From G965213525 sp965213525 (GTDB lineage Bacteria; Actinomycetota; Acidimicrobiia; Acidimicrobiales; Poriferisodalaceae), in the NCBI GenBank assembly GCA_965213525.1, contig OZ243889.1, forward strand, positions 1,674,001-1,738,000: a stretch of 64,000 bases of DNA. Direction: 5' to 3'. Of the stretch, positions 9,221 through 17,837 are shown piece after piece. Positions within the stretch are counted from its first letter, which is position 1; every line of letters starts with the position of its first letter. The notes beneath the pieces are model-generated. The model saw only the letters and a list, made by a program, of their open reading frames with translations. It was not told where the DNA came from and did no database searches. Position numbers and translations under genes: made by a program.

Positions 9221-9336
9221 CCGGCGGGCCCCGTCACTCGACTTGCCTCGCGGCCCACGCATCCGCCGTCACGCTGGCGAGCCGGGAACGGGGACACGTC
9301 CACAGGCGCGGAGCTACACCCGTCAGCAGCTGCGAC

Positions 9337-11172
9337 CTACGCCTGGTGGTGCTCGTGGCTCGGAGCCGCCTCGGTCGGTCCGACGGCGTCGACGGCCCCT
9401 GCAGCGTGGGCGGACTCGGCGGCGTGGTAGCTCGAGCGCGTCAGCGGGCCGGCCTCGACGTGGGGGATGCCGAGCACGGCGCCCACCTGGCGGTACTCGT
9501 CGAAGCGGGCCGGCTCGACCCAGCGGTGGACGGGCAGGTGGTGGGTGCTCGGCCGCAGGTACTGGCCGACGGTCACGATGCCACAGCCCACGCCCCGCAG
9601 GTCGGCGAGCACGCCGGCGACCTCGTCGTCGGTCTCACCCATCCCGACGATGATCGAGGACTTGGTCACGAAGCCGGCATCAGCTGCCCGTGCGAGCACG
9701 GTCAGGCTGCGGGCGTACCCCGCCGACGGGCGCACGGCCCGCTGCAAGCGGGGCACGGTCTCGACGTTGTGGTTGACGACGTCGGGCCGGGCGGCCAGGA
9801 CGACGTCGAGCTGAGCGGCATCGCCGCCGAAGTCGGGGATGAGGACCTCGACCCGGGTGGCGGGGCAACGATCGGCGATGGCGGCGATGGTGGCGGCGAA
9901 GGCCCCCGCGCCGCCGTCGTCGAGGTCGTCGCGAGCCACCGCGGTGACCACGGCGTGGCGCAGACCCATCCGTTCGACCGCCTCGGCGACGCGGGCCGGC
10001 TCGGCCGGGTCGAGGGCCTCGGGCTTGCGGGTGTCGACGTCACAGAACCCGCAGGCCCGGGTGCAGCGCTCGCCGTTGATCATGAAGGTGGCCGTTCCCG
10101 CCCCCCAACACTCCGAGATGTTGGGGCAGGCCGCCTCCTCACAGACCGTGACCAGATCGAGCTCCCGCATCACCCGCTTGAGGCGCAGGTACTCGGGGCC
10201 GATCGTCAACGGCGCCCGCAGCCACTCGGGCTTGCGAGCCGAGATCGCCATCCCGTCGTCGACCCCCGCTTGGGCCAGCCGACCGAGCAGGCGCACGCTG
10301 GTGCTGCCCCCCGGGACGCCGCTGCCTGCTGACGGGCCCGGTGCCGACGGGGCCGGTGCCGACGGGGCCGGTGCCGAAGAGCCTTGTGGCGACGGAGCCG
10401 GTGCCGACGATGACGCCGGCGCGGCGGGGCCGATGGGCCCGGGCGTCACCCGTTCGCCCCGACCCCCGCCCCGGCTGAAGGTCGAGAGGTCGTCGGGTCG
10501 ATGCCGGAACGCCACGTCCTGGCGCTCAGCCGAGCCCTGGCCGAAGCGGTCAGCGGCAAGGTCGGCGACGACGTCGACGACCTGTTGCATCGCCACGTCG
10601 ACCCCCTCGGCGGCGAGCGACGTGACCGCCTTGTCGGGGATGCCGCACGGGACGATGTGGTCGAACATGGCCAGGTCGGGGTCGACGTTGAGGGCGAAGC
10701 CGTGCATGGTGCGCCCCCGGGTCAGGCGCACCCCGATCGCTGCGATCTTGCGGGGGCGGGGACCGCTGGCGTCCAACCACACCCCGGGGTGGCCGGCCAG
10801 GCGGCCCGCCCCGGACAGGCCGAGTGCGTCGAGGGCGTCGACGACGAGCTGCTCGACCGAGGTGACGTAGGCGACGGTGTCGGCCATGCCGCCACCCCGC
10901 TTGCCGGCCAGGCTGAGGATGGGGTAGCCGACGAGCTGCCCGGGGCCGTGGTAGGTGACGTCGCCACCCCGGTCGGCCCGGTGCAGCTCGGCGCCGACCG
11001 AGGCCGGGTCGACCAGGACGTGGGCGAGATCGGCGCGCACGCCGGCGGTGTAGACCGGCGGGTGCTCCAAGAGCAGCAGGTGGTCTGCCGGCGAGGTCGA
11101 GCGCAACCGGTGCTGGAGGTCGAGCGCCTCGATGTAGCCGACCCTGCCGAGCCAGCGGACGTGCAACCCCAT
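9337..11172 (-). CDS. lipBA: Fused octanoyltransferase (LipB) and lipoyl synthase (LipA)
   Basis: A single 611-residue frame holds both enzymes of lipoate synthesis. Residues 1-~220 are LipB, with YHGPGQLVGYPI (75-85), K142 in RKIAAIG and the acyl-accepting C176 in IVPCGIPDK. Residues ~235-290 are a Ser/Ala/Pro linker encoded by 15-bp DNA repeats. Residues ~310-595 are LipA, a radical SAM enzyme: C344, C349 and C355 bind the auxiliary cluster, C370, C374 and C377 form CTRACGFC for the SAM cluster, and the C-terminal RSSYHA is present. LipB moves octanoate from ACP to the E2 lipoyl lysine; LipA inserts two sulfurs. It follows lpd and the E2 gene. The ATG at 11172 is 7 nt downstream of TAGGAC, suggesting its own leaderless promoter. 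Confidence 0.95.
   Translation of the reverse strand: MGLHVRWLGRVGYIEALDLQHRLRSTSPADHLLLLEHPPVYTAGVRADLAHVLVDPASVGAELHRADRGGDVTYHGPGQLVGYPILSLAGKRGGGMADTVAYVTSVEQLVVDALDALGLSGAGRLAGHPGVWLDASGPRPRKIAAIGVRLTRGRTMHGFALNVDPDLAMFDHIVPCGIPDKAVTSLAAEGVDVAMQQVVDVVADLAADRFGQGSAERQDVAFRHRPDDLSTFSRGGGRGERVTPGPIGPAAPASSSAPAPSPQGSSAPAPSAPAPSAPGPSAGSGVPGGSTSVRLLGRLAQAGVDDGMAISARKPEWLRAPLTIGPEYLRLKRVMRELDLVTVCEEAACPNISECWGAGTATFMINGERCTRACGFCDVDTRKPEALDPAEPARVAEAVERMGLRHAVVTAVARDDLDDGGAGAFAATIAAIADRCPATRVEVLIPDFGGDAAQLDVVLAARPDVVNHNVETVPRLQRAVRPSAGYARSLTVLARAADAGFVTKSSIIVGMGETDDEVAGVLADLRGVGCGIVTVGQYLRPSTHHLPVHRWVEPARFDEYRQVGAVLGIPHVEAGPLTRSSYHAAESAHAAGAVDAVGPTEAAPSHEHHQA
10334..10408. repeat. 15-bp tandem repeat, five units, in the LipB-LipA linker
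   Basis: Five units of the type GGGGCCGGTGCCGAC sit head to tail; the fourth is diverged. They encode the Ser/Ala/Pro linker in frame, so unit gain or loss would change linker length without breaking the fusion. Confidence 0.8.
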
Positions 11173-11179
11173 GGCCTCA

Positions 11180-11185
11180 GTCCTA
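11180..11185 (-). promoter_or_regulatory. -10 element for lipBA (leaderless)
   Basis: TAGGAC lies 7 nt before the ATG at 11172, which supports a transcript starting at the ATG in addition to read-through from the E2 gene. Confidence 0.4.
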
Positions 11186-11222
11186 TCGGTCGCCGGTCAC
11201 CGCTCCCCCGCCGGTTCGCCCC

Positions 11223-12929
11223 TCACAGCTCCTGGACCCAGTCGCGGGTCTCGAGGACCTCCTTGCAACGCCGCAGGAACGATGCGGCGTAGGAGCCATC
11301 GAAGGCCCGGTGGTCCCAGCTGAGCGAGAGGTGGCCCACCGAGTGCACGGCGAGGGTCTCGTTGCCGAAGGAGTCCTCGACGACGACCGGGCGGCGGGCG
11401 ATGCCGTCGGTGGACAGCACCGCCACCTGAGGCTGGTTGATGATCGCAGCGGTCGTGTACGTGCCGTAGCTGCCGTTGTTGGAGATGCTGAACGTGCCGC
11501 CGGAGATGTCGTCCATGGCGAGGCGCTTGCCCCGGGCCTTGGCGGCCAGCTCGTTGATCTCCCGGGCGATGCCCTTGAGGTTCTTGGTGTCCGCTGACCG
11601 CAGCACGGGGACGATGAGGCCCTCGTGGTCGAGATCGACGGCGATGCCGATGTTCACGTCGCGGTGCACCACGAGGTGGTCGCCCTCGACCGAGGCGTTG
11701 AGGTCGCCGAAGTCGCCGAGCGCCTCGACCACCGCTCGCACCTGGAAGGGCAGGTAGGTGAGCGAGTACCCCTCGGCCCGGCGGAAGTCCTCCTTGTGGG
11801 CCCTCCGGGTCGAATCGACGTTCTCGTAGTCGACCTCCATCACGGTCAGCACGTGCGGCGACGTCGCCTTGGACATCACCATGTGCTCGCCGGTGCGGCG
11901 CCGGATGTTGTTGAACGGCACGACGATCGAACGGTCCGACGCCGAGCTGGTCGCCGGCGCCGTCTCGGCGCGGCGGGCCGGTGGCTGGGGCGCAGGTGCC
12001 GGTGGCTCGGAGCGAGCCTGGGGGGCGAGCCGAGGCTCGGACTCGGGGGCGGGCTCCGCCGCCGGTCGAGGCTCGGGGGCCGGATCCGGCTGGGGCGTGG
12101 TGCCCACCGTCGTCGGGCCCTGGGGGGACTCGGCCTGGCGCTGGGTCTCGGGCATCGCCGGAGCGGCCGCCGGGGCCGACGCCGAGGCGTCGCCGTCGTC
12201 GACGGAGCCGGCGTCAGACCCACCCGAGCGGTCCGACGGGGCCGATGCCTGATCGTCGATGGCCCTCAGCACGTCGTTGCGGGTGATGCGCCCGCCGACC
12301 CCGGTGCCCTCGATGGCATCGGGGTCGAGGTCGTGTTCGTTGATGAGGCGGCGCACGACCGGAGACAGCAACCGCCCCTCGGTGGAGGCGTCGGGGCGTC
12401 CGCCGTCGGACCCGCCGCTCGACGGGGCGGCCGAAGGCGGAGGCGCCTGGCTGGGGCTCTGGTCGGTCGGGGCCGACTGGTCGGGCTGTTGGGCCTCGGT
12501 CTGGGGGGTCGTGGCGCCCGGCGGCGTCTCGGGCGCCTGGGGAGCGGGCGCGGCCTCCTGCGCCGGGGGCGCCGGGGCGGGCTCGGGTGAGCCCTCGGCC
12601 TCGCCGACGCCGTCGTCACCGGCCCCGGCGTCACCGGCGGCAGCGGCGGCATCGCCGCCTGATGGGTCACCCCCGCCGTCAGCTGCGGAGGGCTCTTCGT
12701 CTGACACCCGGGCGATGACCGCCCCGACGTCGACGGTCTCGCCCTCGGCGACGACGATCTCGCTCACGAAGCCCGACACCGGGGAGGGGACCTCAGAGTC
12801 GACCTTGTCGGTCGAGACCTCGAAGAGGACCTCGTCGATGTCGACGCGATCCCCCACCTCCTTGAACCACTGGGTGATCGTCCCCTCGGTGACGGTCTCT
12901 CCCAGCTGGGGCAGCTCGACATCGGCCAT
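11223..12929 (-). CDS. dlaT/sucB: 2-oxoacid dehydrogenase E2 (dihydrolipoamide acyltransferase)
   Basis: Residues 1-77 form one lipoyl domain, with the lipoylated lysine near 43 in STDKVDSEV. A very long Pro/Ala/Gln linker follows, then the E3-binding domain (LLSPVVRRLINEHDLD...GRITRNDVLRAI), a second linker, and the CoA-dependent acyltransferase core ending in SWDHRAFDGSYAASFLRR, where H and D are catalytic. There is a single lipoyl domain. Actinobacteria often use one E2 for both pyruvate and 2-oxoglutarate complexes, so the symbol is left open. The ATG overlaps the lpd stop by one base (TGATG), indicating translational coupling. Its lysine is the substrate for the LipB-LipA protein encoded next. 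Confidence 0.93.
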   Translation of the reverse strand: MADVELPQLGETVTEGTITQWFKEVGDRVDIDEVLFEVSTDKVDSEVPSPVSGFVSEIVVAEGETVDVGAVIARVSDEEPSAADGGGDPSGGDAAAAAGDAGAGDDGVGEAEGSPEPAPAPPAQEAAPAPQAPETPPGATTPQTEAQQPDQSAPTDQSPSQAPPPSAAPSSGGSDGGRPDASTEGRLLSPVVRRLINEHDLDPDAIEGTGVGGRITRNDVLRAIDDQASAPSDRSGGSDAGSVDDGDASASAPAAAPAMPETQRQAESPQGPTTVGTTPQPDPAPEPRPAAEPAPESEPRLAPQARSEPPAPAPQPPARRAETAPATSSASDRSIVVPFNNIRRRTGEHMVMSKATSPHVLTVMEVDYENVDSTRRAHKEDFRRAEGYSLTYLPFQVRAVVEALGDFGDLNASVEGDHLVVHRDVNIGIAVDLDHEGLIVPVLRSADTKNLKGIAREINELAAKARGKRLAMDDISGGTFSISNNGSYGTYTTAAIINQPQVAVLSTDGIARRPVVVEDSFGNETLAVHSVGHLSLSWDHRAFDGSYAASFLRRCKEVLETRDWVQEL

Positions 12930-14344
12930 CAGGAGTGCATGCCTCTCCCGGTCAGACCGAGCACGGTCTCACCGAACAGCTCCGACATCGTCGGGTGGGG
13001 TTGGATGAAGGCCGACACCTCGTCGACGGTGGCCTCCCAGTTGACCGCCAGGTACCCCTGGCCGAGCTGCTCGGTCACCCACGGGCCCATCATGTGGACC
13101 CCGAGGAGGCGTCCGGCCGATCCGTCGGGGCCCCGTTCGGCGATGACCTTGACCAGGCCTTCGGTCTCGCCGACGATCATCGCCCGTCCGTTGCCCGAGA
13201 ACTTGTGCTTGGAGGCCACCACGTCGAAGCCCCGCTCGGTGGCCTGCTCCTCGGTGAGCCCGGCGAAGGCGACCTCTGGATGGGTGTAGATGCACCAGGG
13301 CACGCGGTCGTAGTCGATCGGGGCCACCGGCTCGCCCAGGATCTGGCGGATGACCAGCATCGCCTCGGCGTAGCCGATGTGCGCGAGCTGGGCGGTGGGC
13401 ACGAGGTCGCCGATGGCGTAGACCCCGGTCACCGACGTGCGACACCACTCGTCGATCTTGACGTAGCCGCGGTCGTCGAGCTCGATGCCCGCGCCCTCCT
13501 CCAACAGCCCGTCGCTGTAGGGGCGGCGCCCGACCGACACCACGACGAGATCGACCTCGAGGTCCTCGGCACCGTCGATGTGCACGGTGGTGCTCGAGCC
13601 GTCCGACGAGGGCGTGTGTCCGCTCACCTTCACCCCCGTCGACACGTCGATGCCGCGCTTGGCGAAGGCCCGGGTCAGCTCCTTGGTCACGTCGGGATCG
13701 CATCCCGGCACGATGCGGTCGAGCGCCTCGAGGATCGTCACCTCGGCGCCGAGGTCGCCCAGCATCGAGGCGAACTCGCACCCGATGGCCCCGCCGCCGA
13801 TGACCGCGGCGCGCCGGGGCACGACGTCGATCTCGAGCAGCTCGTCTGAGGTCATCACGAGGCGTCCGTCGACCTCGAAGCCCGGGATGGTGCGGGGGAC
13901 CGACCCCGCGGCCAGGATCACGTTGTCCGCGGTGATGGTCGCCTCGTCGCCGTCGTGGTACCTCACCCCGACGGTGCCATCGGCCCGCAGCCATCCGACG
14001 CCCTCGTGCACGTCGGCCTTGCGGCGCTTCAACAGGCCCCGCAGGCCGCCATGGAGGGTGTCGACGACCTTCTGCTTGCGGGCCACGGCCTCGGCCATGT
14101 CGACTTCTGGCTCGCCGACGGTGATGCCGAAGTCGGCGGCGGCGGAGATGTGGCGGAACGTCGCTGCGGTCTCGAGCAGGCGCTTGGCGGGGATGCAGCC
14201 CCGGTGCAAGCAGGTGCCGCCCATCTTGTCCTTCTCGACGACGGCGATCTTCAGCCCCGCCGCGCTGCCATAGAGGGCTGCACCCTCGCCGCCCGGTCCG
14301 CCGCCGATGATGACGACGTCGACGTGCTCGGTTTCCTCGCTCAT
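12929..14344 (-). CDS. lpd: Dihydrolipoyl dehydrogenase (E3)
   Basis: A 471-aa flavoprotein that reoxidises the dihydrolipoyl arm of E2 with NAD+. It shows the FAD GxGxxG site (VVIIGGGPGGEGAA), the redox disulfide in GGTCLHRGCIPAK, an NAD-binding Rossmann motif (AAVIGGGAIGCEFASML), the second FAD motif (GVYAIGDLVPT), and the dimer-interface HPTMSE with the catalytic histidine. The ATG at 14344 follows GGGAGCGAG; an upstream in-frame start would add 16 residues without homology. It is the first gene of the lpd-E2-lipBA set. Confidence 0.95.
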   Translation of the reverse strand: MSEETEHVDVVIIGGGPGGEGAALYGSAAGLKIAVVEKDKMGGTCLHRGCIPAKRLLETAATFRHISAAADFGITVGEPEVDMAEAVARKQKVVDTLHGGLRGLLKRRKADVHEGVGWLRADGTVGVRYHDGDEATITADNVILAAGSVPRTIPGFEVDGRLVMTSDELLEIDVVPRRAAVIGGGAIGCEFASMLGDLGAEVTILEALDRIVPGCDPDVTKELTRAFAKRGIDVSTGVKVSGHTPSSDGSSTTVHIDGAEDLEVDLVVVSVGRRPYSDGLLEEGAGIELDDRGYVKIDEWCRTSVTGVYAIGDLVPTAQLAHIGYAEAMLVIRQILGEPVAPIDYDRVPWCIYTHPEVAFAGLTEEQATERGFDVVASKHKFSGNGRAMIVGETEGLVKVIAERGPDGSAGRLLGVHMMGPWVTEQLGQGYLAVNWEATVDEVSAFIQPHPTMSELFGETVLGLTGRGMHS

Positions 14345-14428
14345 CTCGCTCCCTGCTTCGACCAGGTCAGGGTAGCCAGCCGCCCGCTGCACCGAGGCTG
14401 CCCCGGGGGGCCCGGCCGCGACCGTCGA

Positions 14429-14518
14429 TCAGAAGAAGAACAGCACCTGGACGGCGAAGGCGACCAGGATGACCATGCCCGTGACCAGGGACGCCAGGAT
14501 GAGGTGGCGGGTGCTCAC
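14429..14518 (-). CDS. Small hydrophobic peptide (29 aa), candidate sORF
   Basis: The frame VSTRHLILASLVTGMVILVA... ends in FFF and is almost entirely one transmembrane helix with a short basic N-terminus. No family is known to me. A TAGCGT -10 element lies exactly 7 nt before its GTG, the same leaderless arrangement seen at well-supported genes here. It sits 84 nt upstream of lpd on the same strand and could be co-transcribed with it. It is too short for standard gene calling. Confidence 0.45.
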   Translation of the reverse strand: MSTRHLILASLVTGMVILVAFAVQVLFFF

Positions 14519-14525
14519 GGCGTCG

Positions 14526-14531
14526 ACGCTA
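14526..14531 (-). promoter_or_regulatory. -10 element upstream of the 29-aa ORF and lpd
   Basis: TAGCGT, in the context GGTAGCGTCG, lies 7 nt before the GTG at 14518. It may drive both the small ORF and the downstream lpd-E2 genes. Confidence 0.45.
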
Positions 14532-14648
14532 CCGAGCCAACCGGCCCTGCCTCGGTCGGTGTGGGGAGCGCCGGTCGGGCGCCGTGGCAGACTCCACGCT
14601 CGCCGGGCGACGATGTCGCGCAGGGACGACGACCAGGGAGGCCTCGAC

Positions 14649-15548
14649 GTGCACGTCGCCGTGACCGGTTCGAGCGGGCTCATCGGCACCGCCCTGGTCG
14701 ACGCACTGCGAGCCTCGGGCGAGACCGTCACCCGCTTGGTCCGCTCCGACGACGATGCCGCGCCCGACACCGCCCGGTGGGACCCTGCCGCTGGACGCAT
14801 CGACGTCGCTGCGCTCGAGGGCGTCAACGCCGTGGTGCACCTCGCCGGGGTGGGCATCGCCGATGCGCGCTGGTCTGATGACCACAAGCGGGCGGTGATG
14901 GACAGCCGGGTGCAGGGCACCACCACCCTGGCCGAGGCGCTCGCCCGGGTCGACGGCGGCCCGAAGGTGCTGCTGTCGGGCTCGGCCATCGGTTGGTACG
15001 GACCGACGCCCGACGACGTGGCCGTCGACGAGACCGCCACCCGGGGCAAGGGCTTCCTCGCCGACGTGTGCGAGGCCTGGGAGGAGGCGGCCGCGCCGGC
15101 CGTCGACGCCGGCCTGCGCGTGGTCTACCTGCGCACCGGGGTGGTCCAGAGCCCCGACGGCGGAGCGCTCGCCCGCCAGCTGCTGCCGTTTCGCCTCGGA
15201 CTGGGCGGCAAGCTGGGCAGCGGACGCCAGTGGGTCAGCTGGGTCACCCTCATCGAGGAGGTGGCGGCGATCCGGTGGCTGATCGATCACGACGTCGCCG
15301 GACCGGTCAACCTGACCGCCCCCGAACCCGTTCGCAACGCCGAGCTGACCGAGGCCCTCGGACGGGTGCTGGGGCGGCCCACGCTGTTGACCGTCCCGCC
15401 GTTCGCCCTCAAGGCGATCCTGGGCGCCGAGGCGGCCGAGAGCCTGGCCCTGTCGAGCCAGCGGGTCGTGCCGGGCGTGCTGAGCGAGCACGGGTACCCG
15501 TTCGTGCACCCCGACATCGAGACCGGACTGCGAGCCGAGCTCGCCTGA
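14649..15548 (+). CDS. TIGR01777-type epimerase / atypical SDR
   Basis: A 299-aa NAD(P)-binding Rossmann protein. The dinucleotide motif is VAVTGSSGLIGTALVDAL at the very start, with VVHLAGVGI and SGSAIGWYG typical of the family often annotated as sugar epimerase or cell-division inhibitor SulA-like. The usual YxxxK of classical SDRs is not obvious, as in other members. The substrate is unknown. The GTG at 14649 is preceded by AGGGAGG. It is followed after 16 nt by an SRPBCC protein on the same strand, a pairing that suggests a shared transcript. Confidence 0.87.
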   Translation: MHVAVTGSSGLIGTALVDALRASGETVTRLVRSDDDAAPDTARWDPAAGRIDVAALEGVNAVVHLAGVGIADARWSDDHKRAVMDSRVQGTTTLAEALARVDGGPKVLLSGSAIGWYGPTPDDVAVDETATRGKGFLADVCEAWEEAAAPAVDAGLRVVYLRTGVVQSPDGGALARQLLPFRLGLGGKLGSGRQWVSWVTLIEEVAAIRWLIDHDVAGPVNLTAPEPVRNAELTEALGRVLGRPTLLTVPPFALKAILGAEAAESLALSSQRVVPGVLSEHGYPFVHPDIETGLRAELA

Positions 15549-15564
15549 GACCACGAGGACACCT

Positions 15565-16026
15565 GTGAACGAACGAGTCGTCTTCCACCAGCGCTTCGTG
15601 CCCGCTCCGCCCGAGGCCGTCTTCGATCTGCTGGCCGATCCGTCCCAGCACTCGCTGATCGACGGATCGGGCATGGTCCGCGCCGCCCGGGGCGAACCGA
15701 ACCGCCTGGCGCTGGGGTCCAAGTTCGCCATGAGCATGCGCATGGGGCCGATCCCCTACCGCATCACCAACGAGGTGGTGGAGCTGGAGGAGGACCGCCG
15801 CATCGCCTGGACCCACATCGGTGGGCACCGCTGGCGCTGGGAGCTCGAACCCCACGAGGGCGGCACCCGGGTGACCGAGTCCTTCGACTGGTCGACGGCC
15901 AAGCTGCCCCAAGCCATCGAGCTGGTGCGGTTCCACACGCGCAACGCCGAGGCCATCGCCGCCACCCTCGACCGCCTCGTCGCCCACTTCTCGGCCCGCC
16001 CACCCGCCGAGTACCCCGCCGCCTGA
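15565..16026 (+). CDS. SRPBCC family protein (START/polyketide-cyclase fold)
   Basis: A 153-aa protein with the SRPBCC pattern: the opening strand VVFHQRFVPAPPEAVFDLLADPSQH, central strands RIAWTHIG and WRWELEPHEGGTRVTESFDW, and a long C-terminal helix. The fold makes a deep hydrophobic ligand pocket. The ligand is unknown. The GTG at 15565 follows a GAGGAC Shine-Dalgarno. It is probably co-transcribed with the epimerase-like gene 16 nt upstream. Confidence 0.8.
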   Translation: MNERVVFHQRFVPAPPEAVFDLLADPSQHSLIDGSGMVRAARGEPNRLALGSKFAMSMRMGPIPYRITNEVVELEEDRRIAWTHIGGHRWRWELEPHEGGTRVTESFDWSTAKLPQAIELVRFHTRNAEAIAATLDRLVAHFSARPPAEYPAA

Positions 16027-16071
16027 CACCGGCCCCGCCAGGACCGACCTCGGCGCCCCGGCGACCCATCT

Positions 16072-16102
16072 CGCCTCGGGCGGCGCGCCCCGCGGTGGGT
16101 CG
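16072..16102. terminator. Nested GC-rich hairpin between convergent genes
   Basis: CGACCCA at 16072-16078 pairs with TGGGTCG at 16096-16102, and an inner GGGCG/CGCCC stem lies between them. It sits in the 87-bp gap between the SRPBCC and helicase stops. There is no U-tract, so terminator function is a guess. Confidence 0.3.
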
Positions 16103-16113
16103 GCGGTCGGGCG

Positions 16114-17679
16114 TCAGCTCACCGTCTCGACGCTGCGGGCCTCGTCGCCCTTGCGCCCGTCGGCGAGCTCGAAGCGGACGCGCTCGCCGGCACGCAGCGC
16201 CGGCACCTGCAGCTGGGTGCGGTGGACGAACACGTCGTCGCGGTCGGCGACCTCGATGAACCCGTAGCCCCGCTTGGTGTCGTAGAACTTGACGGTCCCG
16301 GCGTGCTCACCAGCCGACGACCTGCGGCGCGGCGTCGTCGGTGCGCTGCGATCGGTGCGCTCGTCGCCACCCGACGCGCCGGCGCGACGTCCGCCCGAAC
16401 CACCCAGACGTCCGCCCGGCCCAGAGCTTCGGGGGCGACCTCGCTCGCCGGAGCCAGCGCCGGCGCGGCGACCACCACCCCGGCTGCGCCCGGAGCCACC
16501 GGTCCTGGCGGTGTCGCCGTCGGCACGCTCGCCGTGGCGTGGCGAGGGGGCGACCCGCTCGACAGGCGGGGCGACGGGTAGGGCGTCGACGTCGGTGGAT
16601 TCGAGGCCGAGGGTCCGCAACCGACTGCGAGCGACGCGGGCGTCGGACCGCTCGACCAGGCTGACCACCGCACCGTCGGCCCCCGCCCGGCCGGTGCGGC
16701 CCGAACGGTGCAGGTAGGTCTCGTCGTCCTCGGGCGGGTCGAAGTGGATGACGCAGGCGACGTCATCGACGTGGATGCCCCGGGCGGCCACGTCGGTGGC
16801 CACCAGGGCCGCCACCTGACCGTTGACGAAGGAGTCGAGGGCCTTGCGACGCTGGTTCTGGTTGCGCCCGCCGTGGATGGGCGCAGCCTGGACGCCGGCC
16901 TTGGCGAGCTGGCGAGCGACCCGATCGGCTCCGTGGCGGGTGCGGCAGAACACGATCGTCGATCCGTGGCGGTCGACGATCTGGGCGGTCCTGGTCACGC
17001 GATCGGCCCGGGGCAGCTCGACGACGGCGTGGCGGACATCGCCGGTGTCGTCGGCGTCGTCGACCTCGTGGCGCACCGGGTCGTGCTGCTCGGTGCGGCT
17101 CAACTTGTCGACCGCTGGCCCGAGGGTCGCCGAGAACATCAGGGTCTGGCGTCGCTGTGGGGTGGCGCCCAGCAGGCGGGTCACCGCCGGCAGGAAGCCC
17201 ATGTCGACCATGCGGTCGGCCTCGTCGAGCACGACCCGGTCCACAGCATCGAGGGTGAGGGCCCCCTGGGACAGCAGGTCCTCGAGGCGGCCCGGGCAGG
17301 CCACCAGCACCTCGACGCCCCGCTCGAGCGCCCGAAGTTGGGGCCCGTAGCCCACGCCGCCGTAGACGGCGCAGATGCGGTGGCCCATGGCCGCGGCCAG
17401 GGGGGTGAGCTCGTCGGCGATCTGGGTCGCCAGCTCACGAGTCGGGGCCAACACCAACATGCGAGGCCGACGCCGCTCGGCCCGGTCGAGCCCGACGAGC
17501 AGCGGGGCGCCGAAGGCCAGGGTCTTGCCCGAGCCGGTTGGGGCTCGGCCGATGACGTCTCGCCCGTCGAGGGCGTCGGCGATCGTCGCGGCCTGGATCG
17601 GGAAGGGCTCGACGATGCCGAGGTCGTCCAGGACGGCGACGATCTGCTCGGGCAGGCCGAGGTCAGAGAACGTGGTCAT
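16114..17679 (-). CDS. DEAD-box RNA helicase fused to a cold-shock domain
   Basis: Residues 1-~365 hold a complete RhlE-like helicase core: Q motif (PFPIQAATI), APTGSGKT, PTRELATQ, VLDEADR, FSATL, TDVAARGI and HRSGRTGRAG. A Gly/Arg/Ser-rich linker of about 80 residues follows. The C-terminal ~65 residues are a cold-shock domain (GTVKFYDTKRGYGFIEV, then DVFVHRTQL), a single-stranded nucleic-acid binder. The fusion suggests RNA unwinding with a built-in RNA chaperone, perhaps during cold or stress. The ATG at 17679 follows GGGAGTGAAC; the upstream frame extension is arginine/cysteine-rich and not credible. Confidence 0.92.
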   Translation of the reverse strand: MTTFSDLGLPEQIVAVLDDLGIVEPFPIQAATIADALDGRDVIGRAPTGSGKTLAFGAPLLVGLDRAERRRPRMLVLAPTRELATQIADELTPLAAAMGHRICAVYGGVGYGPQLRALERGVEVLVACPGRLEDLLSQGALTLDAVDRVVLDEADRMVDMGFLPAVTRLLGATPQRRQTLMFSATLGPAVDKLSRTEQHDPVRHEVDDADDTGDVRHAVVELPRADRVTRTAQIVDRHGSTIVFCRTRHGADRVARQLAKAGVQAAPIHGGRNQNQRRKALDSFVNGQVAALVATDVAARGIHVDDVACVIHFDPPEDDETYLHRSGRTGRAGADGAVVSLVERSDARVARSRLRTLGLESTDVDALPVAPPVERVAPSPRHGERADGDTARTGGSGRSRGGGRRAGAGSGERGRPRSSGPGGRLGGSGGRRAGASGGDERTDRSAPTTPRRRSSAGEHAGTVKFYDTKRGYGFIEVADRDDVFVHRTQLQVPALRAGERVRFELADGRKGDEARSVETVS

Positions 17680-17837
17680 GTTCACTCCCACCGGCGCCGC
17701 GCGCCGGGTCTTCGTGCGCGCACTCGCTCGAGCACGACACCCGGGGGGAGCGGAATCGAGACGGTCCCGACAGCAACGCCGGCACCATGCGCCGGGCCAC
17801 ACCGGCCCGCGGGTTTCGATGCTACCGGTTCGACCCC

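Noticed and set aside
14529..15743. 404-codon minus-strand open frame
   Set aside because: Antisense to the epimerase-like gene, which has a Rossmann motif and Shine-Dalgarno.
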